Shown: piece by piece, positions 8,029 to 16,958 of the stretch | Position numbering within the stretch: the first letter of the stretch is position 1 | Layout of the letters: every line of letters starts with the position of its first letter | Assembly (NCBI GenBank): GCA_002712305.1 | Contig: PATE01000125.1 | Coordinates: 1-40,257 of the forward strand | Source: Gemmatimonadota bacterium | GTDB taxonomy: Bacteria > Latescibacterota > UBA2968 > UBA8231 | DNA: 40,257 nucleotides | Direction: 5' to 3' | Made by a program: the position numbers and the translations under genes | Notes under the pieces: model-generated | The model's input: only the letters and a program-made list of their open reading frames with translations | Told to the model about the DNA's origin: nothing | The model's database searches: none

Positions 8029-8107
8029 CATGCAGACCCATCCGCTGCCGCCATTCGCACTGGCCGTCGCGCGAGTCCATCAGTTAGGGCGACGTTCCCA
8101 TCGAGGG

Positions 8108-8470
8108 TTACGAACTGTCTGCGTCGGTTCGATCCTCTTTGTCGGATGATTCCAGGGTCTGTGTGAATCGATCGATCCGCTCATCCGCATCGGCCAACAC
8201 CTGCTCGCGTCGCTGTTGGGCAATCAGCATCTCGTCGGCAATCTCCATCGCCGCGAGGATCGCCAGCTCAAGCGCCACTCCACGTCCGCGGTGGGAGGCT
8301 AATTTCCGCATCTTTTCGTCCAGATAGGCGGCGGCCTGCCGAATCTGATCGTCGTCGGTCGAAGAGCTCCCGATCCGGAAGGGCTGGTCGTAAATCTGTA
8401 CGATGAGGGGGGCACCCGAGGCACCCTGGGTGCCCGAACCTTCGTTAAGAGCCGTCATCGACGATGCCAT
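8108..8470 (-). CDS. zapA: Cell division protein ZapA
   Basis: ZapA binds and bundles FtsZ at the division ring. The core (VQIYDQPFRIGSSSTDDDQI, then AAYLDEKMRKLA, then LAILAAMEIADEML) follows the ZapA pattern: a small alpha/beta head and then a helix entering a C-terminal coiled coil, which ends in an acidic tail. 120 residues from ATG at 8470, or 116 from ATG at 8458; neither has a Shine-Dalgarno. A frame open to 8539 would run into the structured leader and is not favoured. It is transcribed alone, probably from the strong promoter at 8653-8681, and converges with infC. Confidence 0.85.
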   Translation of the reverse strand: MASSMTALNEGSGTQGASGAPLIVQIYDQPFRIGSSSTDDDQIRQAAAYLDEKMRKLASHRGRGVALELAILAAMEIADEMLIAQQRREQVLADADERIDRFTQTLESSDKEDRTDADSS

Positions 8471-8517
8471 CTGAATCGGGCTGGGAAGTTGACAAGATGG
8501 GCACCGGACGGGGGGAA

Positions 8518-8646
8518 CCGTACATGGAAATGAACGCAACGGGTAGTGCCCCTAAGGGCACCACCCGTGCGTCATTTAATGGGGGACTTCCGCGATCTCC
8601 CCTTACTCCCGGAAGCCCCCGCTACTGCGCGCATTACCACGTGGCG
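8518..8646 (-). ncRNA. Structured RNA leader upstream of zapA (candidate regulatory RNA)
   Basis: Read on the minus strand from the predicted start near 8646, ACGTGG (8642-8637) can pair with CCATGT (8527-8522) and close a two-hairpin domain. Hairpin 1 pairs 8611-8620 with 8581-8591 (five G-C pairs, a bulge, five more pairs). Hairpin 2 spans 8528-8577 and has about 20 pairs in four segments with small bulges and a CTAA-type loop. Sixteen bases before hairpin 1 stay unpaired. A C-rich stretch around 8509-8518 could pair with the 5' arm of hairpin 1 instead of its normal partner. No terminator lies before zapA, so it could be a 5' leader or a processed RNA. 6S RNA is an alternative, because ssrS neighbours zapA in some bacteria, but the fold is short for 6S and lacks its typical bubble. 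Confidence 0.5.
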
Positions 8647-8652
8647 GATCAC

Positions 8653-8681
8653 AATATATGGGGGCATTTTCTGGGTGTCAA
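8653..8681 (-). promoter_or_regulatory. Near-consensus sigma70 promoter for the zapA leader
   Basis: On the minus strand TTGACA (8681-8676) and TATATT (8658-8653) are exactly 17 bases apart. Two A-tracts (8695-8699 and 8705-8711), one helical turn apart, lie upstream of the -35 element and resemble an UP element. This is among the strongest-looking promoters in the window. Confidence 0.8.
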
Positions 8682-8935
8682 CCATCATCTTGCGTTTTTC
8701 AGTGTTTTTTTGCGAATGCCTAATACCTTCCAATGGAGGAATTGACGCCAATCGTCGTAACATGAAGATAATAAATAGGTTGCGAATTTGCATGGCGATT
8801 CTACGTCCCATCGTCGTTTCCGAAGTAAACCGGCTCCATCCGAGCGTTGCGCGAACCGAGGCGATGGCGGATCTTTCTCTCAGTGTCCCGCCGACGACGC
8901 CTGATAAGGTTTGTGGCGCATAAGGGGTTGTTTTC
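8682..8935. other. Intergenic region between zapA leader and FAD oxidase
   Basis: The first 30 bases hold the phased A/T tracts of the zapA promoter. A possible plus-strand promoter, TTGACG (8742-8747) and GATAAT (8767-8772), has a long 19-base spacer. AAGGGG (8922-8927) serves the oxidase start. An open frame across 8546-8923 on the plus strand has no coding character and overlaps the leader hairpins. Confidence 0.4.
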
Positions 8936-11833
8936 TTGACAGATACAAGGAACTCAGAGCTCTCACCGGCCATCGCCGAGAAACTTCGACACGGAGTTCG
9001 GGGTGACGTACGTCTCGATGACGTGGCCAGAGTCCTTTACGCCAACGATGCCAGTATCTATCAAATCGACGCGACTGGCGTTGTCGTCCCACATGACACC
9101 GAAGATGTGGTGCACTGTGTCCGCACGGCGGCCGAGGCCGGATTCTCCATCCTGCCTCGCGGTGGAGGAACCAGTCTGGCGGGTCAAACCGTGGGGGCGA
9201 GCCTCCACCTTGACTTCTCTCGCCACATGCGCCAGATCCTCGAATTGAATGCACAGCAGGGATGGGTCCGCGTACAGCCGGGTGTCGTGCTCGACGAATT
9301 GAACGCCTACCTGGCTCCCCATGGACTTCAGTTTGGTCCGGATGTCTCGACCAGTAGCCGAGCTAATCTCGGTGGGATGATCGGAAACAACTCCTGCGGG
9401 GCCCATTCGATCCTCTACGGCAAGACCATCGATCATGTACAGGAACTGACCGTCGTACTCGCCGATGGTACTGTCACATCGCTGGGGCCCATCGATGAGA
9501 CTCAGCGAGAGGCAGTGGCTCAGGGCTCAGGAGTCCTTGCCGAGGTCCATCGCACACTGCCCGAGATTCTGTCTGCCAACGAGCAGGAGATCCGCCATCG
9601 CTTCCCCGACGTCATGCGCCGCGTCTCAGGGTACAACCTCGACGCGATGCTTCCCCCTGCTCCTTTCGATGCCAGTCGGCTGATCGTTGGATCCGAAGGC
9701 ACCTTGTGTGCCGTAGTGGAGGCGAAGTTGGGGCTCGTACCGCGTCCACGCAGCAGCATCGTTGTGGCTTGCCACTTCGTCGATCTCGCCGAGGCGATGG
9801 AAGCGAATCTGGTGGCCCTGGAGACAGCACCGGCCGCTTCCGAGTTGATGGATCGCCTCCTTCTCGATCAGACAAAGAACCAACTGGAATACGCGCCGCG
9901 ACGACGGTTCCTGGTCGATGATCCCCACGCACTTCTGTTCGTCGAGTACTACGGAGACACGGACGAACAGCTGCATGAACGAGCAATCCATCTCGAGGGT
10001 CGACTTCGAGGCGCAGGTCTGGGGTATGCCTACGTGCGCGCCGAGCGAGCCGCAGACCAGAAAGACATGTGGGATCTACGCAAGGCGGGCCTAGGGCTCC
10101 TGATGGGCATGAGGGGCGATCCGAAGCCGACCAGTGGAATCGAAGACACCTGTGTCCCGGTAGAGCATCTACCTGAGTATGTACGTCGTGTCAGTCAACT
10201 GATGGCCGCCGACGACATCCCGGTCACGTTTTACGGACACGCCAGCGTCGGCGTGCTGCATATTCGTCCTGTTCTCGACCTCAAGAAGGCGGACGGGATC
10301 ACCATGCTCCGACGATTCGAAGAGCAACTCAGTGACTGGGTGCTGGAGTTCGGTGGAAGCATGAGCTCGGAGCACGGCGATGGTCTGGCCCGAAGTGAGT
10401 GGATCGAGAAGATGTTCGGCCCGCGTCTGGTCACGGCCTTCGCCGGTGTGAAGAGGGCCTTTGATCCTGAGGGTATCTTCAACCCCGGCAAGATCGTTGA
10501 TGCGCCGAAGATGGATGAGAATCTCCGCTATGGTTCGGACTACTCAACGTCCCCGATGGAAACCTTCTTCCATTTCGAGGAGGGTAGTTTCCAACAAGCT
10601 GTGGAGATGTGTTCGGGCGTGGGGCAGTGCCGAAAGACCCTGGTAGGGAGCATGTGTCCCTCCTTCATGGCCACCCTCGATGAGCAGCACAGTACCCGAG
10701 GACGAGCCAATGCCCTGCGTGCCGCACTGGATGGGCGTCTGAAGGATGGGCTCCATGGAGACGATCTGCATGAGGTCATGGATCTGTGTCTCGAGTGCAA
10801 GGCGTGCAAAGCAGAGTGTCCCTCCAGTGTGGACATGGCCAAGCTCAAGTATGAATACCTCGCACAACGTCATGAGCGCGCAGGGGTGCCCCTGCGGTCT
10901 CGCATCTTTGCATCGATTGCAGTTCTGAATCGATGGATGGCCCCGTTCTCCCGGCTCGTGAATCCAGTCCTGCGGAGTCGCCCCAATCGTTGGTTGATGG
11001 AGCGGCTCTTCGGTATCGATCGACGTCGGCGCATGCCGGCCCTGGCGCACCAGAGGTTCAGCAGTTGGTTCGCACGTCGGACCACTCCTGAGACGTCGAC
11101 TCGGGGAACCGTCGTCTTCTATTACGACACCTTCACCGAGTTCAACGAACCAGACGTGGGGCGTGCGGCCGTTCACTTGCTGGAATCGGCGGGATATCGT
11201 GTCGTGTTGCCCGAACAGCTGGGATGTTGTGGCCGGCCCATGATCTCAAAGGGGCTACTGAAGCAGGTGAAGCCTCAAGTTGCCGACAATGTGAAGGCCC
11301 TCGCTCTATACGTGGAGCGCGGTTGGCCCGTCGTGGGTGTCGAACCGAGTTGTCTTCTCGCCTTCAGAGACGACTATCTCGATCTGGCCCCTGACCGCGA
11401 GATGGCTCAAGCTGTGGCGGATAATGTGTACCTGCTCGATGAGTTCCTGGCGCGCTGTGATAGGGAACAGGAGGGAGGACTCGGCTACGAGTTTGACGAG
11501 ACGCCTCGGCAGGTTCTGCTACATGGGCACTGTCACCAGAAGGCCTTGGCCAACACCGCCGATACACGCCACCTCCTCGATCTTCCTCCTGCGTTCCAAG
11601 TGGAAGAACTGACCAGCGGCTGTTGTGGAATGGCGGGCAGCTTCGGCTACGAACACGAACACTATGACGTGTCGATGGAGGTCGGTCGGCAGAGAGTGTT
11701 CGAGCCTATTCTCGACGCGGACCCGGAAACACAAATTGCGATCGCGGGTACCTCGTGCCGTCACCAGATCGCCGACGCGACAGGAAAAGACGCCCGCCAT
11801 TGGGCGCAGATCCTGGCCGACGCGGTGAAGTGA
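8936..11833 (+). CDS. FAD-linked 2-hydroxyacid oxidase fused to Fe-S/CCG domains
   Basis: 965 residues, a GlcD-GlcF or YdiJ-type fusion. The PCMH FAD-binding domain (about 40-240) shows RGGGTSLAGQTVG and GGMIGNNSCGAHS, and the FAD-oxidase C-terminal domain runs to about 520. The iron-sulfur part follows: a degenerate Cys set (CSGVGQC...MCPS, near 560-570) and CLECKACKAECP near 618-628. Two cysteine-rich CCG segments lie near 763 (GCCGRP) and 895 (GCCGMAGSFGYE). Such proteins oxidise D-lactate, glycolate or D-2-hydroxyglutarate and pass electrons to the respiratory chain at the inner membrane. The start is TTG at 8936 with AAGGGG eight bases upstream. The downstream small gene may be co-transcribed. 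Substrate uncertain. Confidence 0.93.
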   Translation: MTDTRNSELSPAIAEKLRHGVRGDVRLDDVARVLYANDASIYQIDATGVVVPHDTEDVVHCVRTAAEAGFSILPRGGGTSLAGQTVGASLHLDFSRHMRQILELNAQQGWVRVQPGVVLDELNAYLAPHGLQFGPDVSTSSRANLGGMIGNNSCGAHSILYGKTIDHVQELTVVLADGTVTSLGPIDETQREAVAQGSGVLAEVHRTLPEILSANEQEIRHRFPDVMRRVSGYNLDAMLPPAPFDASRLIVGSEGTLCAVVEAKLGLVPRPRSSIVVACHFVDLAEAMEANLVALETAPAASELMDRLLLDQTKNQLEYAPRRRFLVDDPHALLFVEYYGDTDEQLHERAIHLEGRLRGAGLGYAYVRAERAADQKDMWDLRKAGLGLLMGMRGDPKPTSGIEDTCVPVEHLPEYVRRVSQLMAADDIPVTFYGHASVGVLHIRPVLDLKKADGITMLRRFEEQLSDWVLEFGGSMSSEHGDGLARSEWIEKMFGPRLVTAFAGVKRAFDPEGIFNPGKIVDAPKMDENLRYGSDYSTSPMETFFHFEEGSFQQAVEMCSGVGQCRKTLVGSMCPSFMATLDEQHSTRGRANALRAALDGRLKDGLHGDDLHEVMDLCLECKACKAECPSSVDMAKLKYEYLAQRHERAGVPLRSRIFASIAVLNRWMAPFSRLVNPVLRSRPNRWLMERLFGIDRRRRMPALAHQRFSSWFARRTTPETSTRGTVVFYYDTFTEFNEPDVGRAAVHLLESAGYRVVLPEQLGCCGRPMISKGLLKQVKPQVADNVKALALYVERGWPVVGVEPSCLLAFRDDYLDLAPDREMAQAVADNVYLLDEFLARCDREQEGGLGYEFDETPRQVLLHGHCHQKALANTADTRHLLDLPPAFQVEELTSGCCGMAGSFGYEHEHYDVSMEVGRQRVFEPILDADPETQIAIAGTSCRHQIADATGKDARHWAQILADAVK

Positions 11834-11879
11834 CGAGGCGACGCAACACAATCTCTTCACTCTCAACGAAAGATCCGAA

Positions 11880-12401
11880 ATGGCATTCAACGTCAAGGAG
11901 CGAGGGCGTGTCACTTACTACTATGGAGGTGACGCACCAACCCTTTCTGCTCTAGTGACCGAGAAACTGGACGGCGGCGATCTCAAGATCTATTTCGCCG
12001 GCCTCACCGGCGGACACTCGGCCAAAGGGGTGCTGAATCGAGACGAACTGGTCACGATGACGCCGAAGATCGAGGTGGAACTGGTGTTTCGAAGCTGGGA
12101 GAAGTGGCTGCAAGAGGCCGAGATCGTGGACTCGATCGAAAAGATCGACTTCGTCGAAGTCCATGCTTTCGCCTCACAACCCAAAGCGCCAGATCCTCGT
12201 CTCGATCCAGAGGGGTTTCTGAATGAACAGAAGCGCCTGTATGGGGAATACAGTGAAGCATACAGCGGCTTCTTTCGGGATCACATGTCACACACAGGCG
12301 TTCCCTCGCGCTTCACCGTTCATGTTGTCGACTTTCCGGACAAGGCGGCATCCTACGAGTTCTACAGCGTCGGACTCTACCAACCGGCCCTGCATACCTG
12401 A
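11880..12401 (+). CDS. Conserved-looking protein of unknown function
   Basis: 173 residues from ATG at 11880, 46 bases after the FAD oxidase and before a terminator, so probably its operon partner. I recognise no family. It is soluble, acidic and rich in aromatic residues, with no signal peptide or membrane segment. The middle (VELVFRSWEKWLQEAEIVDS) looks helical, and Asp-, Glu- and Tyr-rich stretches follow. Codon use is like that of its neighbours. A possible weak ribosome-binding site GAAAGA lies nine bases upstream. It might assist or regulate the oxidase, but this is only context. Confidence 0.65.
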   Translation: MAFNVKERGRVTYYYGGDAPTLSALVTEKLDGGDLKIYFAGLTGGHSAKGVLNRDELVTMTPKIEVELVFRSWEKWLQEAEIVDSIEKIDFVEVHAFASQPKAPDPRLDPEGFLNEQKRLYGEYSEAYSGFFRDHMSHTGVPSRFTVHVVDFPDKAASYEFYSVGLYQPALHT

Positions 12402-12434
12402 GCCGTTTGCCAGAGACTCAAGAGCCTGAGACCC

Positions 12435-12480
12435 AAGAGGGGGTCTGTACCATTCGGTGCAGACCCCCTCTTTCATATTC
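12435..12480 (+). terminator. Rho-independent terminator after the oxidase unit
   Basis: AAGAGGGGGTCTG (12435-12447) pairs with CAGACCCCCTCTT (12460-12472), extended inward by ACC/GGT around an ATTC loop. TTTCATATTCTT follows. It also separates this unit from the convergent broken transporter gene. Confidence 0.88.
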
Positions 12481-12519
12481 TTGCGAGATTCCCTTGCTCC
12501 TGTGACGAAGAATCCTGTT

Positions 12520-15500
12520 TTAGCGCCGGCGACCTTTGTCTCTGAGATGCAGACAGAGGGTGTGGATAAGACCTCTGAGCACGGTCGAGTGGGTGGCCAT
12601 GAGTTCGTAGAGTGCATCTCGATCGAGTGCAAGAAGCTGGGCGTCGTCGACGGCGGTGACCGAGGCGGAGTGGGGCTCCGGATCGAGGGTGGTCAGCTCT
12701 CCAAAGAGCTCTCCCGGTCCTAGTTCGACGAAGGTGTGCGTCTCATCGTGCACGCGGACCTTCCCGTCGGCCACGATGTACATCGTTCGTCCGAGGGCGC
12801 CTTTTTCGTACACAGGTGCCTCTGCAGCCACATCGAGTTGCTCGAGATAACCGGCAAGATCAGCCAGCACTTCTTCGGGTACTTCGGCGAAGATGCTGAC
12901 CGAGCGCAGGATCATCACCTTCTCGACCGTGAGGAACATGAGCGACTCCTTGTGGTCCTGAGTAGTTGTTTGTGTGAGCTGTTCTATCCATGCATCAGGA
13001 AAGGTGTCCCGTCGCGACGCGATCGATTCGTGCCAACCTTCGGGGGTTATTCGGCTCAAGGCCCAGGCGGCAGTCTGACGCACGAGTAGTTCGTCATCAT
13101 CGAGCGCTTCTACGACGACATCGGTCATCCCCTCCACGAGCAGCTTGTCGGTTGCGTACAGCGCGCACGCACGGATCCAGGGCTCGAGGCGGTGGCCACC
13201 CGGGACAATCATCAGTGCGAGACGCTGATCTCGTGCCATGCTCTGTTGTGGAAAATCTTCGTTCAACGACCGGCCCAGGGAAGTCTCGTTTCCTTCGAAC
13301 AGGCGCAGCAGGTGTCGGCGTGCGTCTCCGGTCAGGGTTGTTTCCAGAACCTCGAGGGCGTAGGCTCGCTGGTCGGCACTGGTGGCGAGTCTTTCGTCGG
13401 CGCGTTTGACATTCGAGCCACTGATGAAGGCGGACAGCAGCAGGCAGCGATGGCGGATCCCAGACAGCCGATGTCGAAGGCTGCGTTGCAGGGGCGCACA
13501 CTCGGAACCGCCCAAGTCGTTCAGTGAGGCCAGCACCCACACGGCGTCCGACAGTTCCTGCCACAGGATATCGTCGATATTGGCTCGATGGGCTTGGGAC
13601 CCTTTGAAGTCGGCCCGATCCAGCGCGTCGATGATGGCCGAGCGCAACCGACGGTCCTCCGAATCCATCCGCAGTTGGAGTGCTTCTACCGCGGCCTCAC
13701 CGCCGAGTTGCCCGCAGATCGCAGCGATTCGTGATCGAACATGGACAGGACGTTCCTGATCCGACAGGGCATGGATCAACGTGGGCAATACCTGTTCGCC
13801 ACTAGGCGACCAGGGCAGACGCGGCAGCGCGATGCAGGCCGATGTGATCGAGGCTGGCCAGGACATCCGGCCACAATCGAGGCGAAGAGATCTTGCCCGC
13901 TGCCACCAAGGCCTCCGTCCGCACCGTCGCATCTGGATCGGTCAGCAAGGGTCTCAGGTGCCGGTAGAATCCTCGATTTCCCACATCGCCTAGGACATGG
14001 GCGGTACGCACACGTTCCGTGGGATCTGCCGATCGTTCCAGGGCGAGCAAGCGTTCGCCCGCGACAAGGATTCCATCGACGCCCCCTGTACGCAGCAAAC
14101 CGATCATCGCCGCTTCTGCAATCAAGGGAGAGTCGGCATTGATGAATGGGCTCAGATCGTCGACGGCATCCGCTTCGGCGCTGGCGGCCAGCGCCAACAG
14201 CAGCGCTGTCTGCACTCTGGGCTCTTCCTCGGTGTCAATCTGGGCGCGGATGGCGCGTTCCAATTCAGGTGTGTCGCTCAGTGCCAGCCGCCGAGCGACC
14301 TCGCGTCGAACCTCAGGATGGGGATGGGTGATGAGCCCCTCGGACAGTTCGCTCACGGATACGTCGAAACGAGTTGTGAGCAGGTCGAAGGAGTACAGAA
14401 CCTCGTGGGGACGTTGGCTGGTCAGACGCGAGCGCAGGACCTGCTCCATTTCCGAATCGTCGCGACTTAGCGATACACCTTCCAGGCGCCGATGCTGAAG
14501 AGCTTCGGGCAGCGCCCGGCGATAGCCACGATCCACCCAGGAAGAAACGAACTTCCACCCGATCAGCAGAGCCAGGGTCAACAGCACCAGCGGAAGCGGA
14601 CCATCTCCCACCGAGGCGGCCAGCAACACCAACAAGCCGGCAGCGGCGCCCGACGCGATCGGTCCCACGACGCCGTCGACGGCCACCTGCGTTGCCAGGC
14701 GTTAATTGGATCGAAGAGGCTGATACAGCACGAGGAATGCGGGAGCCGTCAACGCGCCAAGCAGGACCAGGTCAGTCACCTTCGCGGCCACGGCAAACCA
14801 GAACAGAACACTCGTATTTATTGTCGTGGCCAGCACAACAAGACTTCCGGTCACACAAAGGGTGAGTGCCTGGCGGCGCGGGCGCATGGCCCGCGCAATC
14901 CCGTAGCGGCTGATGACCGGACCCGTGACGAGGGTCAACAAGAGAAAGGTCAAACTCTGGGCCACGCCGAGGAGGATACCAAACAACTGCGCCAGATCAT
15001 CTTGCCCGTGGATCTGATCCCGGGCCTGGTTCAGGAAGGCGAAATCGATGAGGCGATGACTCGCGACGCCGACCAGTGAAAGAACAAAGAGGGATCGAAC
15101 ATAGGGATGCCGACCCAGAGCGATGACCCCCGTGTCGGTCTGCGGGTCGTCCTCTTCTTCGCCCCGTCGTAAATGTTTCGCATGACCCCGCGCACAATCG
15201 CCTGTAGCACGACGATGGCGCCACCGATTCCTGCTGCCGACAGCAGCAGAAGATTCTGCGTGCCTACGATGGCTACGATCATCGGCGTGGCAAGTCCCCC
15301 ACCACAGTAGCGAGCAACTCCCCTGATCCGATCAGACCGAAGAGTCGTTTTCCCTGGCGCACGTTGAAGACCTGCCCCGCAATTCCCCACAGCTCCACAC
15401 TCAGAAGCGCTTTGCTCACGGCTTGAAAACCGAGCAGCAGAAAGGCCGGCCATGCAGCCTGAGTCAGGTCGAGGCCAAGCGCAATAACAGAAGGCAGCTG

Positions 15501-15789
15501 AGGATGCTCAACAGCAGACCGGTAAAGACGTGGGACACATTCAGCCGTCGCCGTGCTTGACGATAGAGCACCCCCGCCAGCACGCCGAGCAGAGCAGAGC
15601 AGACACGACATAGGCGTAGGGGAGAGCTTGTGCGGGTAGGTGGGCAAGAAACAGGGTATTGGCGGCGACGTAGAGCAGGACGATGGCGATGCCAACAAAC
15701 AGCGAGTGGATCCACAGCAGCAGGAGGGGGCGCGCCTCGTCCGGTTCGACACGCAGGAACTGCAGCAGGGCGGAAGGCTGAGTCGGCAT
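12520..15789 (-). pseudogene. Broken nucleotide transporter-like gene with HEAT and cNMP-binding domains
   Basis: Joining frames recovers about 1,090 codons: an N-terminal NTT/Tlc-like membrane domain (ELWGIAGQVFNVRQGKRLFG and GSGELLATVVGG are typical), HEAT-type repeats, then a cyclic-nucleotide-binding domain (EKGALGRTMYIVADGKVRV, LGPGELFGELTTLD) near the C-terminus. Lesions, in reading order: an extra AGAGC unit at 15591-15600; a one-base loss near 15480; a one-base loss in the C-run at 15296-15300; a one-base loss near 15180; an in-frame TAA at 14704-14702; and a one-base gain near 13802. The rest is open and well preserved, including 14701-13802 and about 13800-12520, which could still make HEAT or HEAT-cNMP fragments. 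Neighbouring genes have no such lesions, so recent decay is more likely than poor sequence, but read errors cannot be excluded. The start is ATG at 15789, 11 bases after dinB. Confidence 0.82.
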
Positions 15790-15800
15790 TGCGGCTGAGG

Positions 15801-16955
15801 TTATCCCACCGCTCCGAATCCACCAAACAGATCCAACTGCACACCTCGTTGCATATCGGGGAAGCCGGAGACGCCGAGCCCAAGAAGCCGCACGCCCCGA
15901 TCTGCCGCATGGGTCCGCTTCAGCAATTGGTTCGCTATCTGCTGAATGGGTTGTTGTGTGTCCAGATAGAGGCCGTGCGACTGAGACCGCGTGATCGTCT
16001 CAAAGTCCGGGTAGCGCACCTTAATCGTCACGACACGTCCTCGAAGCTGTTGCCGCTGCAAGCGCATGGCCACGTCCTGGCTGAGGTCCTCAAGAGCCTG
16101 CTGCATCTGTGGCAGATCGTGGACATCGTCGCCGAAGGTCGTCTCAGCACTCAACTGCTTTGGGTCGCGCTCTGTGTGGACGGGTGAGTCGTCGATGCCC
16201 TGGGCCCGTTGCCACAGCTCAGAACTGCGGCGACCAACGTGCGGAGCCAGTTGGGGAGGCGAACTGGCGGCCAGTTGTCCTACCGTATCGATCCCGACCC
16301 GACGCAGTTGCTCGCGCGTGACCTTGCCGACACCGGGGATCACCTCCACGGGCAGGTCGACGAGGAACTCTGTGACTTGATGCGGCATGACCACGACAAG
16401 ACCATCGGGCTTGCGCAGATCACTGGCGATCTTCGCCAGGAATTTGTTCGGTGCCACGCCAGCAGACGCCGTCAACTTCAATTCCGATCGAATCTCGCCC
16501 TTAATCATACGTGCAACACGGTGTCCGAAGGGGATGTCCGCCTTGTTGTACGTGACATCGAGATAGGCCTCGTCGAGAGCTACAGGCTCAACGAGATCGG
16601 TGTATTCATGGAAGATGTCGTTGATTGCCCGCGACACGCCTCGGTACTTTCCGAAATCGGGTGCAACGCGCACGGCCTGCGGACACAGCCGCATCGCCGT
16701 TCGCATGGGCATGGCACTGCGTACCCCACGCTTGCGTGCTTCGTAGGAGGCGGCCGCCACAACACCCCGTCCCTCGGGATCACCACCTACCACAACGGGT
16801 CGGCCGCGCAACGATGGCGTGTCGCGTTGCTCGACGGATGCATAGAAGGCATCCATATCGATGTGGATGATCTTGCGATTCTGGGCCTTTGCCGGAGGTG
16901 ACTCGGCCCCTTCCACCGGATCGGTCACGAAGTGCGAGACCTTGGTGTCGGGCAT
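15801..16955 (-). CDS. dinB: DNA polymerase IV
   Basis: Y-family translesion polymerase, 384 residues. The palm carries Asp33 in HIDMDAFYASVEQ and the acidic pair in LDEAYLDVT near 127. SAGVAPNKFLAKIASDLRKP and the helix-hairpin-helix region VIPGVGKVTREQL follow, then the little-finger domain. The C-terminus has QLDLF, a beta-clamp-binding motif, seven residues before the stop. About 27 extra residues precede the usual N-terminus, so the true start could be internal. It begins three bases after ygfZ and reads with it; the broken transporter follows after 11 bases. Confidence 0.95.
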   Translation of the reverse strand: MPDTKVSHFVTDPVEGAESPPAKAQNRKIIHIDMDAFYASVEQRDTPSLRGRPVVVGGDPEGRGVVAAASYEARKRGVRSAMPMRTAMRLCPQAVRVAPDFGKYRGVSRAINDIFHEYTDLVEPVALDEAYLDVTYNKADIPFGHRVARMIKGEIRSELKLTASAGVAPNKFLAKIASDLRKPDGLVVVMPHQVTEFLVDLPVEVIPGVGKVTREQLRRVGIDTVGQLAASSPPQLAPHVGRRSSELWQRAQGIDDSPVHTERDPKQLSAETTFGDDVHDLPQMQQALEDLSQDVAMRLQRQQLRGRVVTIKVRYPDFETITRSQSHGLYLDTQQPIQQIANQLLKRTHAADRGVRLLGLGVSGFPDMQRGVQLDLFGGFGAVG

Positions 16956-16958
16956 GCT

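Noticed and set aside
8518-8646. Firm call of the zapA leader as 6S RNA
   Set aside because: The folded part is only about 125 bases and forms two adjacent hairpins rather than one long rod with a central bubble; kept only as an alternative.
8546-8923. A 125-codon plus-strand frame upstream of the FAD oxidase
   Set aside because: It overlaps the zapA leader hairpins and promoter, lacks a ribosome-binding site and has no coding character.
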